From NCBI RefSeq assembly GCF_008808095.1, contig NZ_CP023396.1, forward strand, positions 1,116,001 to 1,180,000: a stretch of DNA of 64,000 nt, given 5' to 3'. The notes under the pieces were generated by a model that worked only from the letters and a program-made list of their open reading frames with translations, ran no database searches and was not told the DNA's origin. The position numbers and the translations under genes are program-made. Below, piece after piece: positions 40,695 to 51,179 of the stretch; position 1 is the first letter of the stretch, and the number at the start of each line of letters is the position of its first letter. This DNA comes from Pseudoalteromonas ruthenica. GTDB lineage: Bacteria > Pseudomonadota > Gammaproteobacteria > Enterobacterales > Alteromonadaceae.

Positions 40695-42464
40695 TTAAAA
40701 CTGCATTAATATTGGGTAGTGCAAATAATGCTGATCATAATACGGTGTTTGCGCATAAAGCCAAGCTCTGCGAGCATCACTGTCGTTTGCAAAGTCTTCA
40801 TCTTCAAGTTTGGCGTTGTAACGCTCGGCGATATCCGGGTTTGACTCAAGCATTTGCTGCGCATATGGAGCGAGTGCATAGTTCTCAACATACTCAGTGC
40901 GTTGAAAAATACTGTGGAAGAAGCCCCACTGGAACAATGAGTCTGGCGCCTCTGGGTGCAGCATATGTGTAGCCAAAAGCCCTAAGGGTTGTGTCGTGCT
41001 AACCTTCAGCCACTGTTGATTTACTGTTGTTTTCGCCGTGCTGTAATCAAACTCTGCACTAACGCGAAAGCGCCCCTCAAATGGTGCTTCAGCGAACTGG
41101 TGATTGACGATACGCCCTTGTGTGAGTGGCAGCTCGAACTTTTCTGTAACAGCCTCAATTTCAATTCCCTGCATTTTTAAAGTCGCGATCACATCAGTAT
41201 ACTGGCGTGGAATATAGAAAGCCTTGGGCACATCAACCTCGGTTTTTATCTCCTTTTGCCAGAATATGGGTAACGCATCATAATGCTTAGGTTTGCCTAA
41301 ATAACGTACTTCTTTAGCACCCGTTGCAGTGCTTTCGTAGTAATCATAGGCAATCCCCTTAAAGGCAATGGTATCAGGCTCTTTGGCATAGCTGCGTTCA
41401 ACAACGAGGCGTTCTTGCTGCTGCGCTTTAGACTGTGCCACGGCCGCGTTTATATCGTCACCATGTCGGGTCAAGGCCGTGATAGCGCCGTCAATGAGCA
41501 CATAAGTCCCCAATACCCGTTGTTTATAGGGCTTAAGCGAATGGTTTTCTACCAAAATGGTGGGTAAATGGCGTAACTCGCCCCAACCATTTGAATAGCG
41601 AGGTCCAGCTACCCACCCAGCAAGGCCTTTCGCAAAATCCATTTTATCCATGACGAACACTAAAGGCCCTGGAATATGGCCCATTTTTTCAAGTTTCTGG
41701 TCAATGACAGGCGCTATCCATTGATCCATCGCGGCTGTCACTTTTGGTGTGGCGCTGGCGAATGTTGGCGCATAACCATAGGTAATATCGTATTGGTAAT
41801 CTGCGCCATCGGTAACATGAATATCGAGGTACAGACTAGGTTGATACTGATTAACAACCTCAGCTAATGCGCGCACACCAGGGGTATCAAGCTTAGTGAA
41901 ATCACGGTTTAAATTGAGGTTTTGACCATTGGTTCGAAAACCCATAACAGCAGGACCGCGCTGGTTGATGCGATTATAGGCACTGGCACGCTCGTGACCG
42001 TCGACGTTTAAAATCGGTATAAACAGTAGGTTAACGCTTTTTAAGATATCCAATCGTTTACCGGTGGCAATGTCTCGTAACAACATAAAGCCTGCGTCTT
42101 TACCGTCAATTTCACCACTGTGAATACCCGCTTGAATCAATAACGTGGGTTTGTCGCTATTAGCAATGTGCGCCGCGCTATTATTTCCTTGCTCGCTGGC
42201 AACCAGCATATTGATATCACGGCCAGCGTCACTTTGGCCTATTTTAACTAGGCTGAACTGCGTCGGGTTAGCCTGTTGTAAACGCTTTAAATAGGTCATC
42301 GTCGCTTGATAGTCGGGAGAGATCATTCCCCCGGAGTGTTCAAACGCCGTGGTTAATACGCCTTGTTGCTGCATCAACGCTTCGCTTTGGCCTTGCCAAG
42401 GGATCAGTTTGGGCAAGTGGGCATCAGCGGCTAGGGCCGTGGCTAATAACAAGCTGGTAAACAT
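40695..42464 (-). CDS. M14-family zinc carboxypeptidase, exported
   Basis: ATG 42464 gives 589 residues with a short signal peptide (MFTSLLLATALAADA). The peptidase domain has IHSGEIDGKDA (zinc His and Glu, about residues 117-127) and a later His-containing segment (LYLDIHVTDGADY), with a C-terminal extension of about 250 residues. Similar proteins are secreted or periplasmic carboxypeptidases in marine gammaproteobacteria. The in-frame upstream extension lacks a signal peptide. Confidence 0.85.
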   Translation of the reverse strand: MFTSLLLATALAADAHLPKLIPWQGQSEALMQQQGVLTTAFEHSGGMISPDYQATMTYLKRLQQANPTQFSLVKIGQSDAGRDINMLVASEQGNNSAAHIANSDKPTLLIQAGIHSGEIDGKDAGFMLLRDIATGKRLDILKSVNLLFIPILNVDGHERASAYNRINQRGPAVMGFRTNGQNLNLNRDFTKLDTPGVRALAEVVNQYQPSLYLDIHVTDGADYQYDITYGYAPTFASATPKVTAAMDQWIAPVIDQKLEKMGHIPGPLVFVMDKMDFAKGLAGWVAGPRYSNGWGELRHLPTILVENHSLKPYKQRVLGTYVLIDGAITALTRHGDDINAAVAQSKAQQQERLVVERSYAKEPDTIAFKGIAYDYYESTATGAKEVRYLGKPKHYDALPIFWQKEIKTEVDVPKAFYIPRQYTDVIATLKMQGIEIEAVTEKFELPLTQGRIVNHQFAEAPFEGRFRVSAEFDYSTAKTTVNQQWLKVSTTQPLGLLATHMLHPEAPDSLFQWGFFHSIFQRTEYVENYALAPYAQQMLESNPDIAERYNAKLEDEDFANDSDARRAWLYAQTPYYDQHYLHYPILMQF

Positions 42465-42583
42465 AATACGCTCTTTTTGTTGTTGTTTTGCTGTATTTGA
42501 GTATAACAAGGGGGCTTTAAAGGTGGTCAGGATTGCGACGAAATGGTAGTTTTTCGCTATGACGTTGGCACTGAGTGCAAATT

Positions 42584-43411
42584 ATGAAAACCATTCTTAT
42601 CACCGGCTGCTCTAGCGGCATAGGCTATTACTGCGCTAAACAACTGCAAAAGCGCGGTTACCAAGTGATCGCTAGTTGTCGCAATGTAGACGACGTACGT
42701 GCTCTCAACGAGCAAGGCATCACCTGCGTGCAGCTTGATTACACCGATACTGACTCCATTGAACAAGGGCTAGCCGATGCCCTGGCTTTTAGCGGCGGTA
42801 AACTAGACGCCTTGTTCAATAATGGCGCTTATGGCCAACCTGGCGCTGTGGAAGATTTACCCGTGGCGGCGCTGCGCCGGCAATTTGAGACCAATGTTTT
42901 CGGCTGGCATCACCTTACCCAATTAGTATGTAAAAAGATGCGCCAACAAGGTCATGGCCGTATCATTCAAAATTCATCGGTGTTGGGGTTAGTCACCTTG
43001 CCCTATCGCGGCGCTTATAATGCCAGTAAATTTGCTTTGGAGGGATTAACAGATACCTTGCGCTTAGAGCTACAAGGTTCCGGCGTATATATTTCTTTGA
43101 TTGAGCCTGGGCCGATCAGTTCGCGCTTTCGTGATAATGCACTGCACGCATTTTTAACCTCAGGCATTGATATCGAAAAAAGTGCGCACCGAGATAATTA
43201 TTTAGCGCAGCAGCGGCGGTTGGAATCCACCAGTGGCCCTCAGCCTTTTACCCTTGGACCTGAAGCGGTTTATAAACGCTTGGTGCATGCGTTAGAATCG
43301 CAACGCCCGCAGGCTCGTTACTGTGTTACCACGCCCACCTATCTATTCGGTTTTCTTAAACGTATTTTACCAAGCAGCTGGCTTGACTGGGTGCTTACCA
43401 AGTCGCGCTAA
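42584..43411 (+). CDS. Short-chain dehydrogenase/reductase (SDR)
   Basis: ATG 42584 gives 275 residues with the NAD(P) motif TGCSSGIG (residues 7-14), an NNG strand motif (LFNNGAYG) where classical members have NNAG, catalytic Ser in NSSVLG, and Y145-x3-K149 (YNASK). It is an oxidoreductase of the classical SDR type; the substrate cannot be predicted. It is divergent from the M14 gene and converges with the ribosomal protein operon. Confidence 0.88.
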   Translation: MKTILITGCSSGIGYYCAKQLQKRGYQVIASCRNVDDVRALNEQGITCVQLDYTDTDSIEQGLADALAFSGGKLDALFNNGAYGQPGAVEDLPVAALRRQFETNVFGWHHLTQLVCKKMRQQGHGRIIQNSSVLGLVTLPYRGAYNASKFALEGLTDTLRLELQGSGVYISLIEPGPISSRFRDNALHAFLTSGIDIEKSAHRDNYLAQQRRLESTSGPQPFTLGPEAVYKRLVHALESQRPQARYCVTTPTYLFGFLKRILPSSWLDWVLTKSR

Positions 43412-43440
43412 TGGCTATAGACGTGACTTTCAGGCATTAA

Positions 43441-43466
43441 AAAAGGAGCCAAAAGGCTCCTTTCTT
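43441..43466 (-). terminator. Terminator of the infC-rpmI-rplT operon
   Basis: GGAGCC/GGCTCC with an AAAA loop and flanking A/T runs on both sides, so it can work in both directions (also for the SDR gene). It follows rplT by about 20 bp. Confidence 0.9.
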
Positions 43467-43483
43467 CTGCTAACACAGGTAGA

Positions 43484-43843
43484 TTAAGCTGAAAGACCTT
43501 CTTTCGCTTTAGCTACTAATGCTGCGAATGCAGTTTGGTCATAAACAGCGATATCTGCAAGGATCTTACGATCGATTTCTACAGAAGTCTTCTTAAGACC
43601 GTTGATGAAACGGCTGTAAGACAAACCATTTTGACGAGCTGCTGCGTTGATACGTGCAATCCATAGTTGACGGAAAGTACGTTTCTTCGCACGACGGTCA
43701 CGGTAAGCGTATTGACCCGCTTTAGTAACCGCTTGGAAAGCTACGCGGTAAACACGTGAACGTGCACCGTAGTAACCTTTAGCTTGCTTTAAAACTTTCT
43801 TGTGACGTGCGCGCGCGATAGTACCGCGTTTTACTCTTGCCAT
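43484..43843 (-). CDS. rplT: 50S ribosomal protein L20
   Basis: The 119-residue basic protein starts [20 protein letters not shown] and has the L20 body ([20 protein letters not shown]). It binds 23S rRNA early in 50S assembly and, in Escherichia coli, represses its own operon through the rpmI leader. It lies 15 bp after rpmI. Confidence 0.98.
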   Translation of the reverse strand: MARVKRGTIARARHKKVLKQAKGYYGARSRVYRVAFQAVTKAGQYAYRDRRAKKRTFRQLWIARINAAARQNGLSYSRFINGLKKTSVEIDRKILADIAVYDQTAFAALVAKAKEGLSA

Positions 43844-43858
43844 TATTCTATACCCCTA

Positions 43859-44059
43859 TTAAGCGAATGGTAACATACGAGAAACTAAGCCGTGATCGTT
43901 CTTGTGAACCATTAGCTTAGGACGTAGGTGAAGCTTACGCTTAGAGGTTTTCTTGGTCAGAATGTGACGAAGGTGCGCTTGTTTACGCTTGAAACCACCA
44001 GAAGCAGTTTTCTTGAAGCGCTTAGCGGCGCCACGGTGTGTTTTTAGCTTATAAGCCAT
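43859..44059 (-). CDS. rpmI: 50S ribosomal protein L35
   Basis: The 66-residue protein starts [18 protein letters not shown] and has the typical [19 protein letters not shown] body. It is between infC and rplT, as in other gammaproteobacteria. The 208-bp gap to infC carries a structured leader. Confidence 0.97.
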   Translation of the reverse strand: MAYKLKTHRGAAKRFKKTASGGFKRKQAHLRHILTKKTSKRKLHLRPKLMVHKNDHGLVSRMLPFA

Positions 44060-44146
44060 TGCAATAACTCCAATTGATATTGCTTAAATTTAGCAAGCAG
44101 GCGGTTTGAGTTCACAAACACTTTTTTGGCCCAACTTACTCCCAAA

Positions 44147-44186
44147 ACCGGTGAGAGCGCTTAAAAAAGCGCCCTACTTCAACCGG
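44147..44186 (-). promoter_or_regulatory. Structured leader upstream of rpmI (possible L20 operator)
   Basis: An outer CCGGT/ACCGG pairing encloses an inner GCGCTT/AAGCGC stem with an A4/T4 loop. In Escherichia coli L20 binds structures in the infC-rpmI region to repress translation. The likeness is by place and structure; I could not show the L20-recognition pattern. It could also be an attenuator. Confidence 0.45.
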
Positions 44187-44267
44187 ATAGATACAGGTGC
44201 CACTGCCTTAGAAAATAAGTCATCTGGCTTGTAAACCTGCACTAATTCGTTAAACGCGCGGAGTATA

Positions 44268-44813
44268 CTATTTTTTAGCCACCGGCGCTAGCATCATGAT
44301 CATTTGGCGGCCTTCCACTTTTTTCGGGAATGACTCGACCTGTGCCAACTCTTGCAGATCATCTTTAATGCGATTCAAAAGCTCGATACCAATTTCTTGG
44401 TGGGCCATTTCACGACCACGGAAACGGATCGTTACTTTTGCCTTATCGCCAGCTTCTAAGAACTTGGTTAGATTGCGAAGCTTAACTTGGTAGTCACCAA
44501 TGTCTGTACCAGGGCGGAACTTAACTTCCTTAACCTGAATTTGCTTTTGCTTCTTCTTCTGTTCTTTTTGCGCTTTGCTTTTTTCAAAAAGGAACTTACC
44601 GTAGTCCATTACCTTACAAACGGGGGGTTCAGCATTTGGGCTGATCTCTACTAGATCGACACCCGCCTCATCCGCCATTGACTGAGCTTCACTCAGGGAC
44701 ACGATGCCTGCTTGTTCACCTTCAAAGTCAATTAGTCGAACTTCTTTTGCCGTAATATCTTCGTTAATACGATTTTTTTGGACCTGTTGTTGGCCCTTTT
44801 TTCCGCCTCTAAT
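44268..44813 (-). CDS. infC: Translation initiation factor IF-3, with AUU start codon
   Basis: The 181-residue protein matches IF-3 along its length ([44 protein letters not shown]). The start is ATT at 44813, preceded by GGAGG at suitable distance and followed by RGGKK, aligning with the Escherichia coli IF-3 start, which also uses AUU. The apparent longer frame from a TTG at 44828 would put the ribosome site inside the coding region. AUU allows IF-3 to repress its own synthesis. Confidence 0.95.
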   Translation of the reverse strand: MRGGKKGQQQVQKNRINEDITAKEVRLIDFEGEQAGIVSLSEAQSMADEAGVDLVEISPNAEPPVCKVMDYGKFLFEKSKAQKEQKKKQKQIQVKEVKFRPGTDIGDYQVKLRNLTKFLEAGDKAKVTIRFRGREMAHQEIGIELLNRIKDDLQELAQVESFPKKVEGRQMIMMLAPVAKK

Positions 44814-44843
44814 GGTACGTTCCTCCAAGAATATTAAAAACTA

Positions 44844-44878
44844 AAAGGGTGTATTCGATACTGTTTGATACACCCTTT
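44844..44878 (-). terminator. Hairpin between thrS and infC
   Basis: AAAGGGTGTAT/ATACACCCTTT, an 11-bp perfect stem with a 13-nt loop; on the minus strand TTTTAGTTTTT follows. It probably reduces thrS read-through into infC, so infC may have its own promoter close by. Confidence 0.85.
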
Positions 44879-44888
44879 CGATCACAAA

Positions 44889-46799
44889 TTACTGTCTTGT
44901 TTTAATTTCATTTGTGATTTTAGTGATAAAGTCATCGACTTTAAATTTACCTAGGTCTTCACCTGTACGTGTTCTTACTGCCACTTCTTGCTGCTCTACT
45001 TCTTTGTCACCAACAACTAGCAAGTAAGGAATACGTTTTAAAGTATGTTCGCGAATTTTAAAGCCAATTTTCTCATTTCTCAAGTCGGCTGCGGCGCGAA
45101 TACCCAGTTTATTCAATTTTTGTACAACTTCGTGCACATAATCAGACTGTTTGTCAGTGATATTCATAATCACCACCTGCTTAGGAGCAAGCCAGGTTGG
45201 GAACAGCCCTGCGTATTCTTCGGTCAAAATACCGATAAAGCGTTCGATTGAACCCAGAATAGCACGGTGAATCATCACCGGAGTGCGACGCTCATTGTTC
45301 TCAGCCACATAAGTTGCGCCAAGACGTCCTGGTAACATAAAGTCTAGCTGTACTGTACCACACTGCCACGCTCGCTCTAAGCAATCATACAAAGTAAATT
45401 CAATTTTCGGACCATAGAAGGCACCTTCACCTGGTAGGTATTCAAATTCAATGTCTTTATCGCTCAATGCTTGCGCCAAGGCTTTCTCGGCTTTATCCCA
45501 CAGTTCATCTTCACCGATGCGCTTTTCTGGGCGTGTAGAAAGCTTTACAACAATCTTTTCAAAACCAAAGGTCGAATAAGTGTCGTAAACCATATCGATA
45601 CACGCCTTCACTTCTTGCAAGATTTGCTCTTCTGTACAGAAAACATGAGCATCATCTTGAGTAAAGCCACGTACGCGCATCAAACCGTGCAACGCGCCCG
45701 ATGGCTCGTTACGGTGACAACAACCAAACTCGGCCATACGCAAAGGCAAATCACGGTAAGATTTCAAACCTTGGTTGAAAATCTGCACGTGACCAGGACA
45801 GTTCATTGGTTTAATAGCATACTCACGTTTCTCTGACTCCGTGGTGAACATGGCATCGCCGTATTTGTCCCAGTGGCCTGATTTTTCCCACAGTCCACGG
45901 TCCATCATTAGCGGCCCTTTTACCTCTTCATAGTCATATTCGCGCAGTTTTTCGCGAACAAACTCTTCGAGCTCGCGGTAAATGCTCCAACCATCATTGT
46001 GCCAAAACACCATACCTGGCGCTTCTTCTTGCCAGTGCCATAAATCTAGGGCTTTACCAATTTTACGGTGATCGCGCTTTTCCGCTTCTTCTAAGCGCTG
46101 CAAGTAGCCTTTAAGTTGCTTTTTATCACCCCATGCGGTGCCATAAATACGCTGCAACATTTTATTGTCAGAGTCGCCACGCCAGTATGCACCTGCTACT
46201 TTCATCAATTTAAAGTGCTGACAAAAGCTCATATTCGGTACGTGTGGGCCACGACACATATCCACGTACTCTTCGTGGTGGTATAAACCAAGACGGTCAT
46301 CTTTAGCGATATTCTCGTCCAAGATTTCAACTTTATAAGGTTCGCCACGTTGTTCAAACGTGTCGCGGGCCTGTTGCCAGCTCACGGTCTTCTTAACCAC
46401 GTCATATTTGGTTTTCGCAAGTTCTTTCATACGCTTTTCAAGCGCTTCTAAATCTTCTTGCGTCAGCGAGTGCTCCATATCGACATCATAATAAAAGCCG
46501 TTGTCGATAGTTGGACCAATGGCCATTTTTGCATCAGGATACAATTGCTTAATGGCGTGGCCGATAAGGTGCGCACAGGAGTGACGGATAATTTCTAAAC
46601 CGTCTTCATCTTTTGCGGTGATGATCTCTAACCGTGCGTCTTCGCTGATTAAATCACAGGCGTCAACACGCTCACCGTTAACACGCCCAGCGATGGTCGC
46701 TTTGGCAAGGCCTGGGCCGATGTCTTGTGCTACGTCTAGCGTGGAAACAGGGTTTTCAAATGAACGCTGACTGCCGTCAGGAAGAGTAATTACTGGCAT
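44889..46799 (-). CDS. thrS: Threonyl-tRNA synthetase
   Basis: The 636-residue protein has the N-terminal TGS domain (about 1-61), the editing domain with [10 protein letters not shown], the class II core with [11 protein letters not shown] and [15 protein letters not shown], and the C-terminal anticodon-binding domain. It charges tRNA-Thr. The gene order thrS-infC-rpmI-rplT is standard. The 240 bp upstream carries no visible gene and may contain the thrS translational operator. Confidence 0.98.
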   Translation of the reverse strand: MPVITLPDGSQRSFENPVSTLDVAQDIGPGLAKATIAGRVNGERVDACDLISEDARLEIITAKDEDGLEIIRHSCAHLIGHAIKQLYPDAKMAIGPTIDNGFYYDVDMEHSLTQEDLEALEKRMKELAKTKYDVVKKTVSWQQARDTFEQRGEPYKVEILDENIAKDDRLGLYHHEEYVDMCRGPHVPNMSFCQHFKLMKVAGAYWRGDSDNKMLQRIYGTAWGDKKQLKGYLQRLEEAEKRDHRKIGKALDLWHWQEEAPGMVFWHNDGWSIYRELEEFVREKLREYDYEEVKGPLMMDRGLWEKSGHWDKYGDAMFTTESEKREYAIKPMNCPGHVQIFNQGLKSYRDLPLRMAEFGCCHRNEPSGALHGLMRVRGFTQDDAHVFCTEEQILQEVKACIDMVYDTYSTFGFEKIVVKLSTRPEKRIGEDELWDKAEKALAQALSDKDIEFEYLPGEGAFYGPKIEFTLYDCLERAWQCGTVQLDFMLPGRLGATYVAENNERRTPVMIHRAILGSIERFIGILTEEYAGLFPTWLAPKQVVIMNITDKQSDYVHEVVQKLNKLGIRAAADLRNEKIGFKIREHTLKRIPYLLVVGDKEVEQQEVAVRTRTGEDLGKFKVDDFITKITNEIKTRQ

Positions 46800-47045
46800 G
46801 TTTAATCCTTGTACAGTGGTGACACCTACGCCGCGCCACGTGTATTTATTTGTCTATTTAATAAGTCTAATCAACGCTTATACCAACAAGCATTGCGATG
46901 ATACTGCCGCCCACAAAGCGTGAGCAAGGCGCTATTTTGGCGCGCTATAGAGGTAAATACAAGGCTCGTCTGATAATTTTCTTAACAAATTTTGTATGCG
47001 CTTCTGATATACTAATGCCATTGATAAAAAAGGTGATATTTGACT

Positions 47046-47486
47046 ATGCATACTTGCGGCGTAGAAATAAAAGGCAGTGAAGTTTTACTATGCCTTCTAA
47101 GTAAAGAAAATGGTGTGTTTGACATCCGTGATGTGCGCCAAACACGTTTTGTTTTAAGCGATGCTAACGATACTGAAGAAATCCAAAAGTTTCATCGCGA
47201 CTTTAAAAAGCTGATGGAAGATTACCAAGTGGATGCTATCGCCATCAAAGCGCGACCTCATAAAGGTAAGTTCGCCGGCGGCGCGGTTGGCTTTAAAATG
47301 GAAGCGGCACTGCAGCTGATAACTAACTTAGATGTGCACATTATTAGTGCCACAGAGATGAAAGAACAGCTTAAGCGCAACCCATTACCTATTGAGTTTG
47401 CTGATACGGGGCTGAAGAAGTTTCAAGAGCAAGCCTTTATGACGGCGTATGTCGATATTATGCTGCGCACTTACGCTAAGCAGTAA
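47046..47486 (+). CDS. DUF3010 family protein
   Basis: ATG 47046 gives 146 residues; a TTG two codons upstream is less likely. It matches the DUF3010 family of marine gammaproteobacteria, with CGVEIKGSEVLLCLL at the start and IKARPHKGKFAGGAVGFKME in the middle, a layout reminiscent of RNase H-like folds. No function known. It is divergent from thrS. Confidence 0.85.
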   Translation: MHTCGVEIKGSEVLLCLLSKENGVFDIRDVRQTRFVLSDANDTEEIQKFHRDFKKLMEDYQVDAIAIKARPHKGKFAGGAVGFKMEAALQLITNLDVHIISATEMKEQLKRNPLPIEFADTGLKKFQEQAFMTAYVDIMLRTYAKQ

Positions 47487-47498
47487 TCCCCCCGATAG

Positions 47499-47524
47499 TA
47501 ACAGGCCGCAGAAATGGCCTGTTA
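47499..47524. terminator. Bidirectional hairpin between convergent genes
   Basis: TAACAGGCC/GGCCTGTTA, 9-bp perfect stem, 8-nt loop, between the DUF3010 and topoisomerase stops. No long T-run, so it is a modest terminator. Confidence 0.7.
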
Positions 47525-47526
47525 CG

Positions 47527-48549
47527 TCATCGCCCAGTAATAATCGCTAACGCATGCCTCTCATCCATGTCTAACTCCCCTGCCAAAGAGCGCGGTGTCG
47601 CGTCAAAATGCGCAAACGGGTGTTCATTTTCATAGTGTTCGCTGAGGTGTTCTAACACCTTCGGGTGAATATAATACTGTTCGCAAATGTTCGCGGTATT
47701 GCCTAATTGCTTAGCAACGAGTTTAACCAGCTGAGACTTAAATTTGCGCCTTGGGTGCGCCTGTACTTGCTCTGCGGCTACGTGGGCAAAGCGCACCGCC
47801 ATTCGCGTCCCCGCCCAGGTGCGATAATCTTTGGCACTAAAGTGGCCGCCAAAAACACGGTGGATAAATTCGTTAATATCATCACTTTGCAGGTCATGCC
47901 ATTGGCCTTGTTGATAATAACGTAGCAAGCTATACCCTTGTTGCTCTGCACTTGAAGCCACTAATTCAGCAAGCTCAGTATCGTCGATGCGCACCTCTCG
48001 GTGTTTTGCGTGTTTACCTTTAAAGCTAAATTGTACATGATCGTCTTTAATATCCACATGCTTGCGTCGAAGCGTGGTTAACCCACAAGTTTCATTGGCT
48101 TTGTAATAATTATTATTGCCTACACGAATCGCGGTAAGGTCTAAGATTGCGCACCCAAGCGCGCACACTTTGTCTTTCGTCCAATCAGGTTCTGCCAATA
48201 AGGATAAGCATTGCCCTCGCGCATCTGGAAGCTGAGCAGCGAATTCACCTAACTTGGCAAATTTTTTTTGCTGTTGCGCCAATTGCCAATGGGCGTGGTA
48301 AATGTATTGTCGCTTTCCTTTGCCATCAACGCCAACGGCCTGCACCTTATTGTACTGGCAAGCGCTAATACGTACATCACGCCACATAGGAGGCACAACC
48401 AACTCTCGCATTCGTTTTAAGTAAGCACGACTGGTTATCTTTTCCTTATCAAGATGGAAGTATTCAAATCCTTTTCCCCGTTTACGACGCGTTGTCGTAA
48501 GGGTATTACACTCGTGGTAGGTTGAGCTTGGGGCAACGTTACAATCCAT
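47527..48549 (-). CDS. DNA topoisomerase IB (poxvirus type)
   Basis: The 340-residue protein has the N-terminal domain (GKGFEYFHLDKEKI, VPPMWRDVRIS), the catalytic Arg/Lys region (LTAIRVGNNNYYKANETCGLTTLRRKHV), the KDYRTWAGT motif and active-site Tyr in QYYIHPKVLEHL (about residue 293). It relaxes supercoils without ATP. It is a single-gene unit facing the DUF3010 gene. Confidence 0.93.
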   Translation of the reverse strand: MDCNVAPSSTYHECNTLTTTRRKRGKGFEYFHLDKEKITSRAYLKRMRELVVPPMWRDVRISACQYNKVQAVGVDGKGKRQYIYHAHWQLAQQQKKFAKLGEFAAQLPDARGQCLSLLAEPDWTKDKVCALGCAILDLTAIRVGNNNYYKANETCGLTTLRRKHVDIKDDHVQFSFKGKHAKHREVRIDDTELAELVASSAEQQGYSLLRYYQQGQWHDLQSDDINEFIHRVFGGHFSAKDYRTWAGTRMAVRFAHVAAEQVQAHPRRKFKSQLVKLVAKQLGNTANICEQYYIHPKVLEHLSEHYENEHPFAHFDATPRSLAGELDMDERHALAIITGR

Positions 48550-48836
48550 TCTTCTTCCTTCTTTTTCCGATAATAGCTACTACGCAGCACATCTTCACCT
48601 GGCGCACTGTGAAAGGTAAAAAATAATACGTTTTGTTGGTTGTACGACTATGACGTTTTTACCGCCTGCGATTGAAAAGCTTTCATAGTTGCCCATGAAA
48701 AAGGCGTTGGCTTACACATTTCAAGCGTTCGAATATAAAGATAAAACATTGTTTAATAATGATTTTTATACATTCCCTCGATTTGGCACAAGCATTGCTC
48801 CTATTAAATCGAATTCAAAATTGAAGGAGCACAATT

Positions 48837-49277
48837 ATGACAATGCAACGTTCAGAGAAAATCACAGACATTATCAAAGTACTAAAGGGTGGCATTGATT
48901 TTTACTCCGATGCCAAAGACAACATTGATAGTAATGATGTACGTACCGTGTTCCAAAACATGATCGATGAAAAGCACAAAGCGGTGACCGACTTGCAACC
49001 CTTTGCCATTGAAGAGCAAGGCGAAATTGAAACCGGCTCAGACACCCTGGTAGATGTACGTAAAACCTACACTAAGGTGATGAGCGCGATTAAGAGCAAC
49101 GAAGAACATACGTACATCAAACACCTTGAAGAGGTTGAAGATAAAGTGCTTGAAGAGTTCGACGATGCACTAGAAGAGTCACAGCCACCTCAGTGCGCAC
49201 AAGTTCTTTCTCAGCTTCGTGAACGCATGCAAATTTGCCACGATAAAATGAAGGCACTGCAAGAAGCAACGAGCTAA
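48837..49277 (+). CDS. PA2169-type four-helix bundle protein (DUF2383)
   Basis: ATG 48837 follows GAAGGAG and gives 146 residues: helical throughout, with a ferritin-like four-helix pattern (ILxxGIDFYSDAK, NEEHTYIKHLEEVEDKVLEE). Related proteins are found in stress regulons of Pseudomonas; the role is unknown. A strong terminator follows. Confidence 0.82.
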   Translation: MTMQRSEKITDIIKVLKGGIDFYSDAKDNIDSNDVRTVFQNMIDEKHKAVTDLQPFAIEEQGEIETGSDTLVDVRKTYTKVMSAIKSNEEHTYIKHLEEVEDKVLEEFDDALEESQPPQCAQVLSQLRERMQICHDKMKALQEATS

Positions 49278-49303
49278 ATTATTTCTCTCCCCAAGACGAT
49301 GTA

Positions 49304-49326
49304 GCGGGCCCATGGCCCGCTTTTTT
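49304..49326 (+). terminator. Terminator of the DUF2383 gene
   Basis: GCGGGCC/GGCCCGC with CAT loop and T6 run. Confidence 0.93.
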
Positions 49327-49463
49327 ATGTCGACAAAAACTAAACCTTTAGTCTAATTCCAACAGAAACCACCTCAAAATAATGGAAAGTGTCGACACTC
49401 TGTGCTTGATTAGGTGTTGAAAAACCTAAAATGACAACATCTATCCGGGCAAGGAGGCAGTCA

Positions 49464-51179
49464 ATGCCGCAACAACAAGACAATCACTCCCCTTCACTAC
49501 CGTTAACGTTGAGCCAGTACCACGGCTCATTTTCAACGCCGCTTAGCGAGCGAACCATCGCCGAGCATCTTGATTATATTGTCGACAAACACCCAGACAA
49601 TGAGGCGATTGTAGTGCGCCATCAAGGGATCCGTTGGACTTACCGCCAGTATTTACGGGAAATAGAGCGCCTCGCTGCGGGCTTACTCGCTCTAGGTGTG
49701 CAGCCAGGGGATCGGGTTGGCATTTGGTCACCCAACAATATTGAATGGTCCTTGGTGCAATTCGCAAGCGCCAAAATTGGCGCCATTATGGTGTGCATTA
49801 ACCCCGCCTATCGCCCTCATGAATTGGCCTTTGCCATTAACAATGTGGGTGTAAAATACCTGGTGATGGCCGAGCAATTTAAAGCATCAAACTACGTTGA
49901 CATGATCTACCAGCTTGCACCGGAATTAAAAGACGGTAGCAAAACCACCCTGCAAGCGCTGCCCACTTTAGAGCAAGTTATTATTCTCTCAGAGCAACCT
50001 TTTGCCGGCATGACATCATTTAAGTCGGTTCGACAACTGGGCGAGGATGCGCACTACCAGCAAATGCGGGTTATTGAAGCGCAACTTCGACCTGATGACG
50101 CCATTAATATTCAATTTACCTCGGGCACAACCGGAAACCCCAAAGGCGCCACGCTCTCGCACCGCAATATTTTAAACAACGGTTTGCTGGTTGCCCAAGC
50201 AATGCACTTTAATGACAAAGACAGGTTGTGTATTCCGGTGCCCCTGTACCATTGCTTTGGCATGGTGCTGGGCAATCTAGTGTGTTTGGCCAGCGGTGCC
50301 TGTGCGATATTTCCAGCCCCCTCGTTCGATGCAATCAGCACCCTAAGTTGCATTGAGCAAGAGCGCTGTACGGCGCTCCATGGCGTACCGACGATGTTTA
50401 TTGCGCAATTAGAACACCCCGACTTTAAGCAGTACGATCTCAGCACCTTACGCACCGGAGTCATGGCTGGAAGCACCTGCCCGCAAGAATTGATGCGCAA
50501 AGTACACAGTGATTTTCATATGCGCGAAGTGGTGATTGGTTACGGCCAAACCGAGTGCAGCCCCATCAACCATATTACCCAAACTGACGCGCCAATTGAC
50601 AAACAAGTGCAAACCGTGGGCCGAGCGATGGCGCACACAGAAATTAAAATTATTGATGAACGCGGCCAAATCGCTGCCATTGGTAGCCCAGGTGAAATTT
50701 GTGCTCGCGGCTACTGTGTTATGCAAGGCTATTGGGGCGATGAAGCGAAAACTAACGCCACTATCGACGCTGAGGGCTGGCTACACTCTGGCAATTTAGG
50801 GGTCATGGATGAGCAAGGTTACGTGACCATCGTTGGCCGTATTAAAGATATGATCATTCGTGGTGGCGAGAACATTTATCCGCGCGAAATAGAAGAAGTG
50901 CTGTATTTGCACGACGCTGTCAGTGATGCGGCGGTCTTTGGTATCCCCGATGATAAATTTGGCGAGCAAGTATGCTTGTGGCTCAAAGCAAAGGACAACC
51001 GCGATATTGATGAGCCGCAAATTCGGGCCTACCTAAAAGATCAACTCGCCTATTTTAAAGTGCCTAAGTATATTCGTATCGTCGAGGAATACCCGATGAC
51101 GGTCACCGGGAAATTACAAAAGTTTAAAATGCGCGAAATGATGCTTGCAGAGCTCAATGAGCAAGCACAAAGCGCGTAA
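49464..51179 (+). CDS. AMP-binding acyl-CoA ligase (FadD-like)
   Basis: ATG 49464 is chosen because AAGGAGG lies 7-8 bases upstream; the ATG 33 bp further upstream lacks one. The 571-residue protein has the P-loop FTSGTTGNPKGATLSH (about residues 215-230), YGQTEC, and the C-terminal IVGRIKDMIIRGGENIYP hinge with the catalytic Lys in MTVTGKLQK. It should activate a fatty or other carboxylic acid with ATP and CoA. It is followed, after 103 bp, by an ABC transporter gene on the same strand. Confidence 0.92.
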   Translation: MPQQQDNHSPSLPLTLSQYHGSFSTPLSERTIAEHLDYIVDKHPDNEAIVVRHQGIRWTYRQYLREIERLAAGLLALGVQPGDRVGIWSPNNIEWSLVQFASAKIGAIMVCINPAYRPHELAFAINNVGVKYLVMAEQFKASNYVDMIYQLAPELKDGSKTTLQALPTLEQVIILSEQPFAGMTSFKSVRQLGEDAHYQQMRVIEAQLRPDDAINIQFTSGTTGNPKGATLSHRNILNNGLLVAQAMHFNDKDRLCIPVPLYHCFGMVLGNLVCLASGACAIFPAPSFDAISTLSCIEQERCTALHGVPTMFIAQLEHPDFKQYDLSTLRTGVMAGSTCPQELMRKVHSDFHMREVVIGYGQTECSPINHITQTDAPIDKQVQTVGRAMAHTEIKIIDERGQIAAIGSPGEICARGYCVMQGYWGDEAKTNATIDAEGWLHSGNLGVMDEQGYVTIVGRIKDMIIRGGENIYPREIEEVLYLHDAVSDAAVFGIPDDKFGEQVCLWLKAKDNRDIDEPQIRAYLKDQLAYFKVPKYIRIVEEYPMTVTGKLQKFKMREMMLAELNEQAQSA

